DNA from: Fimbriimonadaceae bacterium
GTDB lineage: Bacteria; Armatimonadota; Fimbriimonadia; Fimbriimonadales; Fimbriimonadaceae
Assembly (NCBI GenBank): GCA_019694835.1
Contig: JAIBBE010000022.1
Coordinates: 105,476-169,475 of the forward strand
Direction of reading: 5' to 3'
DNA length: 64,000 nt
Shown here: positions 17,050 through 27,890 of the stretch, piece after piece
How positions within the stretch are numbered: position 1 is the first letter of the stretch
Layout: each line of letters begins with the position of its first letter
The notes under the pieces: generated by a model
What the model was told of the DNA's origin: nothing
What the model saw: only the letters and a program-made list of their open reading frames with translations
Database searches by the model: none
Made by a program: the position numbers and the translations under genes

Positions 17050-17385
17050 TCAATGGAACGGGCGAACCTCAACCGGTGCACGGCAGGCAATGGTGGCTTT
17101 GCGCCCCCAATCCAGCGCTTCGTCGAAGCTGGCACAATCTAGTATCCAGAAGCCGCCAACGTGTTCCTTGTTCTCTAAGTATGGCCCGTCCTTTACGAGC
17201 ACCTTGCCATCAGCTTGTTTCAGCAACGACTTCGCTAAGTGTGGTGGCTGGAGGCCGCCGGCAAAGAACCGTACTCCCGCCGCTTCCATTTCATCGTTAA
17301 GAGCATCGATCTCGCGGCCCATCTGTTCAGGCTCTTGGGAGCCATCGTAGTCCGCTGGGTGGTGAATAGCAACTAAGAATTTCAT
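17050..17385 (-). CDS. YCII-related (DGPF) protein
   Basis: 111 residues, MKFLVAIHHPADYDGSQEP at the N-terminus and VKDGPYLENKEHVGGFWIL as the DGPF signature. It is a paralogue of the gene at 9682. Its end lies one base from the end of the convergent M1 peptidase gene. A DinB-like fragment lies just upstream on the same strand, a pairing common in Actinobacteria and Armatimonadota, where YCII and DinB proteins are often clustered. Confidence 0.85.
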   Translation of the reverse strand: MKFLVAIHHPADYDGSQEPEQMGREIDALNDEMEAAGVRFFAGGLQPPHLAKSLLKQADGKVLVKDGPYLENKEHVGGFWILDCASFDEALDWGRKATIACRAPVEVRPFH

Positions 17386-17394
17386 ATAACTGGC

Positions 17395-17592
17395 CTAGAG
17401 TGTGTTTAAGGGATTTCGTGATTCAGGGAGCATCTCAAGCGTCAGCTTGCAGGACGCTTCCTCGGCGTTAAGCGTCGACAGGGTCTCTTCCAGTGCCTCC
17501 CCGCCTTGGACAAACCACGTCCCATTTGCTCCTGGGGAAGTGCCTTCAAAGACTTCCTTGAAATGGGCTGTGAGCGCATCCCGTACCGACAT
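17395..17592 (-). pseudogene. N-terminal remnant of a DinB-family protein
   Basis: 65 residues: MSVRDALTAHFKEVFEG and NGTWFVQGGEALEETLSTL match the start of DinB-like four-helix metal-binding proteins, where the text normally continues with a TIAAH metal-ligand segment. Here it ends after SCKLTLEMLPESRNPLNTL. The three histidine ligands and helices two to four are absent, so the fragment cannot be a working DinB protein. Alternatively it is a short unrelated protein. Confidence 0.5.
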
Positions 17593-17671
17593 CTTTCGAT
17601 TTTGGCATCATGAGTGAGGATACTTCGGCATGATCGTGAGCACCGCAACCCAAGATCGTGCTGCGGACCGT

Positions 17672-17692
17672 TATCTGTACAAAGTCCAGATA
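17672..17692 (+). promoter_or_regulatory. Inverted repeat, likely Fur/PerR operator
   Basis: TATCTG and CAGATA form perfect six-base arms nine bases apart, ending four bases before a TATCCT -10-like hexamer (17697-17702). It therefore sits between the -35 and -10 positions of the regulator-katG promoter, where binding would block transcription. The total span fits a Fur-family dimer. The sequence is not the canonical per box. Confidence 0.55.
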
Positions 17693-17708
17693 GAGGTATC
17701 CTAGGGAC

Positions 17709-20325
<2,617 letters not shown>

Positions 20326-20340
20326 AGGACCCCTGATGAA

Positions 20341-20374
20341 AGGCCCCTGTCAAACGATATGAGACGTGGGGCCC
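20341..20374 (+). terminator. Possible terminator after katG
   Basis: GGCCCC and GGGGCC arms about 20 bases apart, 15 bases beyond the katG stop, followed by a short pyrimidine run. The loop is long and there is no T-tract, so this is a weak call. Confidence 0.3.
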
Positions 20375-20446
20375 TTCCTCGGATCACCCGATTGAGTGTG
20401 TCGTCTCACGGTTGTATCGCAATAGCGAACACCTTAGGAAACAACT

Positions 20447-20953
20447 ATGACACACACACTGAAACTTTCTGTCGTCGTCGCGCTGGCACTTTCCGCACTT
20501 TCTGCTCAAGCTCTTACGGGGATCATCTTCAAAGTTGACATCCACAAAGGAAAAGAGACAGGCGGAGTGCGCGAACTTCGAGGGAATGACTCGCGGTTCT
20601 TTCGGATAACCAACCAAATTGCCAGCCCATACCACTTCGATTGGTCGTGCTCGTTCTATGGACTGCAGAATCCTACGAATGTGAGCCATCTTGAGATAAG
20701 TGTCATTGGCTCGCGACTGAAGTCCAGTCCGATCAAGATGTACTTGTTCGACTACATCGCGGAGCGGTGGACTGATGTGGCGAGTGTCGAGCTGCCTACC
20801 CTCGGAAGCGACGAATACGTCCTGCGCACTCGCAAGGCACCTGAGCGATTCGTGTCTTCCAATGGTCGGGCAACGATGCGATTTACATCAACGCTTCAGA
20901 CGATGATCGTCGATCAAATCACGTTCCGGGCGGTGAGTGAGCGTCGCCGCTAA
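20447..20953 (+). CDS. Secreted hypothetical protein
   Basis: 168 residues with a clear signal peptide (MTHTLKLSVVVALALSALSAQA). The mature part looks like a beta-sandwich (SHLEISVIGSRLKSSPIKMYLFDY, ATMRFTSTLQTMIVDQITFRAV). No known family; no LPXTG or PEP-CTERM tail. AGGAA precedes the ATG. Confidence 0.65.
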   Translation: MTHTLKLSVVVALALSALSAQALTGIIFKVDIHKGKETGGVRELRGNDSRFFRITNQIASPYHFDWSCSFYGLQNPTNVSHLEISVIGSRLKSSPIKMYLFDYIAERWTDVASVELPTLGSDEYVLRTRKAPERFVSSNGRATMRFTSTLQTMIVDQITFRAVSERRR

Positions 20954-20988
20954 CTCAAACGTAAGTTCTGTGCAGTAGAATCTCGACC

Positions 20989-21093
20989 GTGCGAGTCGTG
21001 GTTCTTGGCTGTGCAGGATCGGGAAAGTCCACATGGACACGTCGATTCGGACAGATGACTGGAGTACCGGTCATCTGTCTCGACGAAGGCTGA
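20989..21093 (+). pseudogene. Truncated P-loop kinase (adenylate-kinase-like)
   Basis: 34 residues: RVVVLGCAGSGKSTWTRRFG and VPVICLDEG. The Walker A loop GCAGSGKST and the following strand match topology-modulation/adenylate-kinase-like P-loop proteins, in which the chain continues past LDE for another 130 or more residues. Here a TGA follows at once, and four bases later the convergent hydrolase gene ends, so the body of the gene has been deleted. The promoter TAGAAT (20976-20981), seven bases before the GTG, is still intact. Confidence 0.6.
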
Positions 21094-21096
21094 TCC

Positions 21097-21972
21097 TTAT
21101 CGTCCCTTGTTTGCCAACAAGAACGAATTGATTGCAGCGCCGAACTCTGCATTGGCGAGCGTCGTGATGTGATCTCCGCCTTCAACCACTTTCACTTGAT
21201 GATTGCCGAACTGCTTGATCAGCGCCGAGACTCTGCTCTTGAGTTTCTCCGATTCCTTTGAACCGTAGATGAACAGAATTGGCGCCGCGCACTTCTTAAG
21301 ATCATCAATTCTGACTTCAAGGCCGCCGAAACTCAGTCCAGCCGCCGCCAATGCTTTCACATCCTTTGAAGCGAACATCACTTGAGCCATCGCGTTGGCC
21401 TGTGCGAGAGTGGGTTTCGGTCTATCGTGCGGAGTGACTTCGATAAGATAGGGGCCAAGGCCCTTTCCCTCTTCGACGGCTTTCGCAAAAACATCGATTT
21501 CGCGCGACCCCGATTCGCCGGTCAGGAGTGGAGCCTGGCCTCCGTAGACAACACTGAGTACACGATTTGGGTGAGCAGCCGCGACTTTACCAGCGATGAA
21601 TGCCCCCATCGAATAGCCGATCAGATGGGCCTTCTTAATCTTCAGATGATCGAGAAGGCGAATGACATCGGCAGCCAATTCGGCTCCATATTTCTCCTTG
21701 TCGTGAGGCTTATCGCTTTGGCCGTGTCCACGGCAATCGAGGGCGATCGCTTGGAACCCATCGAGTGGACGCAGTTTAGGTTTGCCGTACGCATCCTTTC
21801 CCCACATGCTTGAGTCACTCATCCAGCCGTGAATCAGCACGACGGCCTCGCCTTTCCCCTCGGCGAAGTATCGTATTTTCACACCCTGCGAATCGAAAAC
21901 GCCCGTGTCGCCCTGGGCTTGGGCGGTCAACGCCGTACACATCATGAGACCCGCAAAGGTGAGAGCACGCAT
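21097..21972 (-). CDS. Secreted alpha/beta hydrolase
   Basis: 291 residues from MRALTFAGLMMCTALTAQAQ, a signal peptide. The fold is clear: VVLIHGWMSDSSMW (oxyanion), ALDCRGHGQSDKP, LIGYSMGAFIAG (nucleophile elbow GYSMG), PILFIYGSKE for the acid and VEGGDHITTL for the histidine. It is probably an extracytoplasmic esterase or epoxide-hydrolase-like enzyme. ATG at 21984 is an alternative start. It converges on the truncated kinase and diverges from the gene at 22055. Confidence 0.82.
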   Translation of the reverse strand: MRALTFAGLMMCTALTAQAQGDTGVFDSQGVKIRYFAEGKGEAVVLIHGWMSDSSMWGKDAYGKPKLRPLDGFQAIALDCRGHGQSDKPHDKEKYGAELAADVIRLLDHLKIKKAHLIGYSMGAFIAGKVAAAHPNRVLSVVYGGQAPLLTGESGSREIDVFAKAVEEGKGLGPYLIEVTPHDRPKPTLAQANAMAQVMFASKDVKALAAAGLSFGGLEVRIDDLKKCAAPILFIYGSKESEKLKSRVSALIKQFGNHQVKVVEGGDHITTLANAEFGAAINSFLLANKGR

Positions 21973-22054
21973 CCTGTCATCCATTACACTCCGGACGCTG
22001 GCAGCGTTGCATCGATGACCGAAACCCCATTTCCACCTCGTGCGTCCTAGACCT

Positions 22055-22738
22055 ATGCGTTTCGCTTTGATCGCCAGTCTGTTGGTCCTCTTCACCCTCG
22101 CTCACGGTCAGACCTTTTACACGAAAGCATTCGCCGAACAAGATTTCCACGCCAAAGAGTGGAAGACGATCGAGCGTTTCGGGAAGACCGAGTTCCAAGT
22201 CGTGAGGATGGGGCACGAAGCCTTCGTGAAATGGTATTGCGATCAGAGCCGTGCTGGCATCGAGGGGCGCGTCCTTGCGGAAAAAGTCTATGGTTTGGCC
22301 CTGACGGAATGCAATGCGCCCTTGCTGTTGCGTCTCCCGCGCAAGGAGCAGAAGTTCATGGAGGACCTGATTTCAGCTCTCGCCGATCTGGCGAAGTCGG
22401 CCTTCACAACGGGCATTCAGTGTACGAATGATGGGCCGGGTTGGAGCTTGCCGGTCGCAGAGTCAAGCACGGCGGTGTCCGCCGTCATTTATGCGACCTT
22501 GAACCCAGCGGTGGCAGTACAGGACGCCCCGAACGCGGAGTTAGAATTGCTTCTTGCCCAACTGAACGAGAGAGTTCGTTCGAAGCGCCCCGCCATCCAG
22601 AAGGAGGCCGACCGCCTCAAAGGGCTCATCGAACATTTGAAGGATCTCGTCAATCACCGGTCCGTCCGCGATCAGGCAATCGTCCGGTCATTTGCCATGA
22701 GGATGCTGGGGATCGCACTCCTTACACCACCGAGCTAA
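22055..22738 (+). CDS. Secreted hypothetical protein
   Basis: 227 residues with a signal peptide (MRFALIASLLVLFTLAHGQ). The mature part has two cysteines (WYCDQSR, ALTECNAP) and a helical C-terminal half (LNERVRSKRPAIQKEADRLKGLIEHLKDL). No recognised family. It runs divergently from the hydrolase and ends three bases before the convergent cupredoxin gene. Confidence 0.6.
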   Translation: MRFALIASLLVLFTLAHGQTFYTKAFAEQDFHAKEWKTIERFGKTEFQVVRMGHEAFVKWYCDQSRAGIEGRVLAEKVYGLALTECNAPLLLRLPRKEQKFMEDLISALADLAKSAFTTGIQCTNDGPGWSLPVAESSTAVSAVIYATLNPAVAVQDAPNAELELLLAQLNERVRSKRPAIQKEADRLKGLIEHLKDLVNHRSVRDQAIVRSFAMRMLGIALLTPPS

Positions 22739-22741
22739 GGT

Positions 22742-23500
22742 CTAATCTCCCATGAGACCGTAGTTCTGACTGAGGATGGCGTAGTCGGCGATGTCCACGG
22801 CATCGTCGCCATTGAGATCCCCACGCGCATCCCACTGCGCGTCTCCAGGACCACTGTTGTAAGCCGAAGAAATAACAGCGTAGTCGCCGATTCCCACTTC
22901 ATTGTCGTCGTCGGAATCACCATTGAGGAGGGTGAGGCTGACCGACGTCGTCCCGCCCGCAGCCAAAGTGACGTTCCCGCTCGACTTGCTTAGCCAGTGA
23001 TCTCCCTTGGCCGCGATCGCGCGGGTGCCGATTTGGCTCGTCGCGAACGAATAGGCACCGCCTGCGCCAAGCATGACCATCTGGGTATCGACAACACTTG
23101 CACCATCTCGGACCTCGAACATGATGTGCTGTCCGCTGGCACCGGGAATGTAGGCTTCCAAAGTAATGTTGCCTGAGACCGTTGCGGAGGTGGACGCGAC
23201 ATTCACCGACCCTGTCATGTGCGGGTGGATATTGCAGCGGTAATTGGCCAGACCAGCCGTGGTGAAGGTGAATGACCACGTGCCGCCAGAGAAGATCGTG
23301 CCCGAGTTGAACAGTCCGTTGAGAGCGGTTGCCGTATGCGGCACGAAGTCGTGATTACTCCATCTCACCGTATCACCGGGCTGGATCGTGATGTTCGCCG
23401 GGGAAAAGGCAAAGTCCATGATCATCACGTCGTGGGTGACGGCAATACTATGAACAGCCAAGCACATCAGCCCAGCAGTGATCATCGTTCGTTTTCGCAT
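22742..23500 (-). CDS. Cupredoxin domain fused to dockerin-like EF repeats
   Basis: 252 residues. After a signal peptide comes a plastocyanin-like domain (FSPANITIQPGDTVRWSNHD). Its type-1 copper ligands are visible: the first histidine in FVPHTATAL, then cysteine, histidine and methionine in YRCNIHPHMTG. A central beta domain to about residue 190 looks like a carboxypeptidase-regulatory-like module. The C-terminus holds two dockerin-type calcium loops (DSDDDNEVGIGDY, DLNGDDAVDIADY). It may be a copper electron carrier held in an extracellular complex. AAGGAG precedes the ATG. Confidence 0.85.
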   Translation of the reverse strand: MRKRTMITAGLMCLAVHSIAVTHDVMIMDFAFSPANITIQPGDTVRWSNHDFVPHTATALNGLFNSGTIFSGGTWSFTFTTAGLANYRCNIHPHMTGSVNVASTSATVSGNITLEAYIPGASGQHIMFEVRDGASVVDTQMVMLGAGGAYSFATSQIGTRAIAAKGDHWLSKSSGNVTLAAGGTTSVSLTLLNGDSDDDNEVGIGDYAVISSAYNSGPGDAQWDARGDLNGDDAVDIADYAILSQNYGLMGD

Positions 23501-23697
23501 TCCAACTCCTTTTCGGGCGATCGGCCCAAAGCTCTGTCGTCAATATTAGCGCAAAAGGGTGGATTCGCCAAGAGCATTTTCAATCAATCACTTCAATTCA
23601 ACGGGTCTGGTCCCCTGGGCCGCCGTTGCCGAGAGGACCAGACCCAGTTAGGTGGGGAGGCGGATCAAATGGGGAACAGGGTCCGCCTTTCGGGCCG

Positions 23698-24240
23698 TCA
23701 TGCCGCCACTTGCTGATCCTTCGCATCAAGACCTCGAACGAGGCGAACTTGCCGCAGTCCAGTCAGAGCGAACAGAGATCCAAAAGCGGCGGCGAGATTC
23801 AGGGCCACGCAGGCGCTCCGGACCCAGTTCATGGCTGACCATTCCGCGTGCGCTTGTCGAATGGCATCGATGTTCGCCCGAATCGGTGCCTCGAACATGA
23901 TGGCGTTGCGTGGGAAGAAGTAAGCGAAAGTGAACATATCGCCGAGGACCGAGACGGCCAAGGCGGCAAGGGTCCACATTCGCACGCGACCACCAAGGTT
24001 CCAGCAGAAGATTACGGCGAGAAGGCAGACAATCTGGTTAACGGGTGAGAACGTTCGATAGAAATCACCCGGGTTCCGGGTGCTGAAGTAAGCGCGAGTC
24101 GTTTCGATCGAAGCCGGTAGGCTCTTTCCCCAGTTGGGAGCATCGATGAGCGAGTTGTAGACATTCGTGAAGAGCAGTCCTGCGGCGAACGTGACCGAAA
24201 GGACGACGAGCAGTTGGCGAGTGAGTTGGATTGTTTTCAT
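23698..24240 (-). CDS. DUF1772-like membrane protein
   Basis: 180 residues with four membrane helices (LLVVLSVTFAAGLLFTN, VNQIVCLLAVIFCWNL, MWTLAALAVSVLGDMFTFAYFF, AFGSLFALTGL) and the spacing of DUF1772/anthrone-oxygenase-like proteins. Function unknown. It lies 12 bases behind the TetR regulator on the same strand and is probably that regulator's target. Confidence 0.7.
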   Translation of the reverse strand: MKTIQLTRQLLVVLSVTFAAGLLFTNVYNSLIDAPNWGKSLPASIETTRAYFSTRNPGDFYRTFSPVNQIVCLLAVIFCWNLGGRVRMWTLAALAVSVLGDMFTFAYFFPRNAIMFEAPIRANIDAIRQAHAEWSAMNWVRSACVALNLAAAFGSLFALTGLRQVRLVRGLDAKDQQVAA

Positions 24241-24252
24241 GGTAGCAGTTTT

Positions 24253-24948
24253 CTATTTGAGGAGGCTGGCGCACTCGCTTTTGAGGCGAGCAAAGTCTAA
24301 GTGGATGTCAAGTGCGGTCTCCGTGAAACCGACTCCGCGGAACGCGAACCGCACGACGTCATGCAGCATTTGGTCCGCATCGTCGTAGGGAAGCAACGGG
24401 GTCTTCGGCAAGGAATACAACGCGATCGCCCCGAGGAAGTGATGAAAGAGAAAGCACAGTCGATGTGGGCTGGCGTCACGACCCTCGACCTCGCCGCTCT
24501 CCCGAGCCAGGTCAAGGCATTGAGACAAATACGGAACCATCGGGACAAACAAGCTGTCGAGGATTGCGGCTGCGAAGGCGCCATCGCCAAGCAGGCTCTG
24601 GCCCATCAATCGGTCGATGCTGACATCCTTTGGCCGCCCCGGCTGCCCCAAGATGATCACCCGTGCGAGGACAAAAAACGTTCTCACGAAGGCGGCTGTG
24701 CTTGGCTCATCTTGAGTCAAGCGCCTGATGACGACCTCCTTGGTGCTGCCGAGCAAGGTGACCAGGTCGTTGTAAATGGCCTCCTTGGTGGGGAAATGCC
24801 GATAGAGAAGAGCTTCCGACACGCCTGCCGCTTTGGCGAGATCCTTGGTCGTTGCCCCGTCGAAGCCGCGCTGGGCAAAGACGTGCAGTGAACTCACCAG
24901 AATCTCATGTTTCCGGTCCACCGCCGGGATTCGCTTTCGTGCTTCCAT
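24253..24948 (-). CDS. TetR-family regulator
   Basis: 231 residues. The N-terminal helix-turn-helix is typical (GFDGATTKDLAKAAGVSEALLYRHFPTKEAIYNDL); the C-terminal ligand domain is unfamiliar. A near-palindrome sits just upstream (24971-24988) and a TATCAT -10-like element (24963-24958) lies nine bases before the ATG. It likely represses its own operon with the membrane protein behind it. Confidence 0.9.
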   Translation of the reverse strand: MEARKRIPAVDRKHEILVSSLHVFAQRGFDGATTKDLAKAAGVSEALLYRHFPTKEAIYNDLVTLLGSTKEVVIRRLTQDEPSTAAFVRTFFVLARVIILGQPGRPKDVSIDRLMGQSLLGDGAFAAAILDSLFVPMVPYLSQCLDLARESGEVEGRDASPHRLCFLFHHFLGAIALYSLPKTPLLPYDDADQMLHDVVRFAFRGVGFTETALDIHLDFARLKSECASLLK

Positions 24949-24970
24949 GACACGAGCATGATATCACAAA

Positions 24971-24988
24971 TAAGTAAGTACTCACTTA
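24971..24988. promoter_or_regulatory. Likely operator of the TetR gene
   Basis: TAAGTAAGTACTCACTTA, an 18-base near-palindrome with one mismatch between arms. It lies just upstream of the -10-like TATCAT of the tetR promoter, a position where a bound dimer would block polymerase. Size and symmetry fit TetR-family operators. Confidence 0.6.
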
Positions 24989-25020
24989 CAACGGGTCCAA
25001 AGTCCCAGCGCGAACCTCAG

Positions 25021-25902
25021 TTACCATTGCACCCCCGATCCCACGCCGAAGAGAACGCGTACGAGAATGGGTGAGTTGGCGAGGAGAATCATTAACCAGG
25101 TTCTTCGTTTGCCGATATCTGCCGCCAAGTAGAACATGCGAGGCGGGAAGTAGAGCAGCATCGCAAGGAAGCAGACCACGAGGAATCGGAACAGGAAGTC
25201 GAGAACCCCTGCGGGACGCGGAAGGTCAGCGGTCGACAGCAAGTTCCAAATCAGTTGGTACATGACCATGTTGGCGAAGAGGCAAGCGTCCCCCAGCCAT
25301 GCCGAAGTCGAACTGCGCAGAAAGGCGATTCGAGGCGGCCGCTTTGGAGGTGAAAAGTACCGATAGACCAAAATCGTATGGGTGACCATCAGGACGATTC
25401 CCCCCAAGATCGAGCCGACGAAAACCCCCGCATCGGGTTCCTTTTTGCCATACACACTCTGAAGAACGAAAGCATTGACCGACGCGAAGATGAGGGCCGT
25501 CAAGCAGAAGTAGAAAATGGGGTTGAAGAGGCATCCGTCCAAGGGATCGGCGATAGGCCGCCCTTTTTGGTGAACGCTCCAACGCTTGAGGGTCGCACCG
25601 AGGGGAGCAAGGACAAAGAGGGCGACCGCCATACCGAAGAGGAGGTTCGTCGCGGCCCTATCTCCCGCCGACGCCCGATGGATGACACCGACGAAGAGCC
25701 GCGACAGCGCCATCATGACCGTCAAGTTCAACAAGAAAACGAAAAGGTCAAGCAGCAGACCCCGATTCGACGCAAGGAAGAGGTCGCCAATGGCCCCGCT
25801 AATGGACCGCCCCTTCAACTTCACGGGGCGAAACCGCCGGAGCGCGCAGTCAACCTCGAACCTGCCTTTGGTTGTGGTTTGGTTCGGTGGCCATGGACAC
25901 AA
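25021..25902 (-). CDS. Polytopic membrane protein of unknown function
   Basis: 293 residues with about seven hydrophobic segments (LLLDLFVFLLNLTVMMAL, LLFGMAVALFVLAPLGATL, FYFCLTALIFASVNAFVL, SILGGIVLMVTHTILVY and others) separated by basic loops. I do not recognise a family. The given ATG overlaps the divergent protease gene by ten bases; a GTG at 25824 closer to the first membrane segment may be the true start. Confidence 0.6.
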   Translation of the reverse strand: MCPWPPNQTTTKGRFEVDCALRRFRPVKLKGRSISGAIGDLFLASNRGLLLDLFVFLLNLTVMMALSRLFVGVIHRASAGDRAATNLLFGMAVALFVLAPLGATLKRWSVHQKGRPIADPLDGCLFNPIFYFCLTALIFASVNAFVLQSVYGKKEPDAGVFVGSILGGIVLMVTHTILVYRYFSPPKRPPRIAFLRSSTSAWLGDACLFANMVMYQLIWNLLSTADLPRPAGVLDFLFRFLVVCFLAMLLYFPPRMFYLAADIGKRRTWLMILLANSPILVRVLFGVGSGVQW

Positions 25903-26669
25903 GGACCTTTACTGTCACAATGTTCATCATGCGAGGTGTTCTGCGTCCTCCCTTGGTGCTGGTGTTCGTCGGCTTTCTCGCGCTTTACGGAGTTCTGAAC
26001 GTTACCGCCACTATGACTCGGAGCAATTATGGCGAAGGGGGCGCGATAGTTGGTACTGCCGTGCTTGCAGCGCTCGTTGTCATTCAATATTTTCTATTTC
26101 GCCAGATGCCGGTCGAGGCAATGCGAGAGTCAGGTGTAGTCCGGCCCTTGTGGCCTGGTATGCGTGCCTCGCTGCTCATCACGTGCGGGCTGCTCATCGT
26201 ACTCGGCACTTTGGCCTTCACCTTTGCCGCGTCGGCGAGAGAGGCCTGGGGGGTACTGGCCATTGGGCTCGCGCTTCAAGGTGGCCTGTCCGAAGAACTG
26301 GTGTTTCGTGGGTTCCTATTTCGCAAGCTTCGTGTGGGCCGGACCTTCTGGGCAGCAGCCTGGCTCTCGACGGTGCCTTTTGTCTTTGCCCACCTGTACC
26401 TGTTTCTGCTGATGGATCCAATCGTTGCGACGGCAGCCACCTTGACCGCTGTATCCACCTCATTCCCGATGGCAAGACTCTTCGAGTTAGGGGGCAACGC
26501 GATTTGGCCACCCGCGATCGTTCACTTTGCGACACACTTGATCAAATTGCTCATTCTCTCCGAGCGCGATTTCGCGTTGGCCCAACTCATCTGGATGGGG
26601 TGCGTCTGTGTTCTCCCCTGGGCCGCGTTCTTGGCGAAAGCTCAGCGCCCTGATTTATCCAAGACATAG
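25893..26669 (+). CDS. CPBP-family intramembrane metalloprotease
   Basis: 258 residues, about eight membrane segments. LQGGLSEELVFRGFLFRKL near residue 130 carries the EExxxR motif of the CPBP (Abi, type II CAAX protease-like) family, followed by the second motif region FVFAHLYLFLLMD with its histidine, and a third histidine in PAIVHFATHLIKLL. Such proteins cleave or bind membrane peptides; substrates are rarely known. ATG codons at 25920 and 25929 are alternative starts that would not overlap the divergent gene. Confidence 0.82.
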   Translation: MDTRTFTVTMFIMRGVLRPPLVLVFVGFLALYGVLNVTATMTRSNYGEGGAIVGTAVLAALVVIQYFLFRQMPVEAMRESGVVRPLWPGMRASLLITCGLLIVLGTLAFTFAASAREAWGVLAIGLALQGGLSEELVFRGFLFRKLRVGRTFWAAAWLSTVPFVFAHLYLFLLMDPIVATAATLTAVSTSFPMARLFELGGNAIWPPAIVHFATHLIKLLILSERDFALAQLIWMGCVCVLPWAAFLAKAQRPDLSKT

Positions 26670-26699
26670 CTCATCTCCGCCAGGGCCGTCGTGTATTCT

Positions 26700-27890
26700 A
26701 TGAAAGTGTCGACTCCAATCCAATTGTCAAAGTCGGACGTCCGACGCGCGATGGTTCGCTATCACTTCTCGAAGTGCAACGATATTCGCGAAGCCTTTCG
26801 ACGCCTGCGGAGCATCCAGTTCGATCCGATTGCTCCGGTAGGGTGCAATCACGATTTGGTTCTGCAATCTCGGGTGCGCGACTATCGCATAGGAGACTGG
26901 CACGAACTTGCCTACCAAGATCGATTTATCTATGATGGATGGGATAAGCAAGCTTCGCTCGTCCCCTTTGAAGGATGGCCTCTTCGTCGGCACATTTACA
27001 CGGTACACCGACGCTGGTTCGAGAAGAAGATCTTCGAAGAGCACCGTGACGCGGTAGAAATGGTCCTCAATGAAATTACGAATCGGGGACCCCTCATGCC
27101 TCGAGACTTCGAGTTTCAGCAGCGTCGGGACGAATGGAAAGGCTCGTGGTTTGGGCCAAGCGTGACGAAGCAAACTCTGCGAGCCCTATGGCACTCGGGA
27201 ATAATTATGACCTCGGGTCGAAAGAACGGCCAACACATTTACGATCTGACCGAGAGAGTCGTCCCTAAATCTCTCTTCGACCAACCATCGCTGAGTGAAA
27301 AAGATGCACAACGTGAATTGGTCTTGGAGCGACACCGGGCGATGGGCATTGTTCGACCGGCTGCTCCGCCCGAAGTATGGTCGATGGAGATCCTCGCACA
27401 CATTAAGAAGGATGCGATTGCTGAGCTCGTCGACCTTAGGGAGATCATTCCGGTCGATGTCGAGGGCGTCAAAGCGCATGTGACGCCAGAGTTTCTTGCC
27501 CTACTTGATCAGCCTTCTTTGGAACCCCGGGTTACCTTTGTCGCCCCACTCGATCAATTCATGTGGGATCGAAAGATGATTGCTCACGTGTTCGGATTCG
27601 ACTACATTTGGGAGATCTACGTACCTGAGGCAAAGCGCCGATGGGGATACTATGTACTGCCTGTTCTTTATGGTGATGAATTGGTGGCGCGAGTAGAGTT
27701 TTACTGTAGGGATGGCGTCCTCGAATTGCGGAGGTGGCATTCTGAGCCAACAGAGCTCGGCGTAGGCTTCATGCCTGCACTAGAGGATGCTCTGAGGAGA
27801 TTTATGCACTACTCCTCGGCGAAGCGCATACGTGCCGACAAGGGCAGTGACGCCAAAGTACGAGCTCTAATTAAGTCGATTAAGCCGTGA
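26700..27890 (+). CDS. AlkZ/YcaQ-like winged-helix DNA glycosylase
   Basis: 396 residues of the HTH_42 superfamily. The N-terminus has SKSDVRRAMVRYHF and FRRLRSIQFDPIAPV, where QFD matches the QxD catalytic motif of the YcaQ/AlkX branch. WELAYQD-type and HSGIIMTSGRK segments follow the known order of winged-helix repeats. Characterised members unhook interstrand crosslinks and remove alkylated bases. TATTCT abuts the ATG at 26700 and lies six bases before an in-frame GTG at 26706, so a leaderless start at that GTG is quite possible. Confidence 0.8.
   Translation: MKVSTPIQLSKSDVRRAMVRYHFSKCNDIREAFRRLRSIQFDPIAPVGCNHDLVLQSRVRDYRIGDWHELAYQDRFIYDGWDKQASLVPFEGWPLRRHIYTVHRRWFEKKIFEEHRDAVEMVLNEITNRGPLMPRDFEFQQRRDEWKGSWFGPSVTKQTLRALWHSGIIMTSGRKNGQHIYDLTERVVPKSLFDQPSLSEKDAQRELVLERHRAMGIVRPAAPPEVWSMEILAHIKKDAIAELVDLREIIPVDVEGVKAHVTPEFLALLDQPSLEPRVTFVAPLDQFMWDRKMIAHVFGFDYIWEIYVPEAKRRWGYYVLPVLYGDELVARVEFYCRDGVLELRRWHSEPTELGVGFMPALEDALRRFMHYSSAKRIRADKGSDAKVRALIKSIKP

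Noticed and set aside
25378..26653. Plus-strand frames overlapping the membrane protein and the CPBP protease
   Set aside because: The alternative frames are rich in R, S and P and destroy the membrane-segment pattern seen in the chosen frames.
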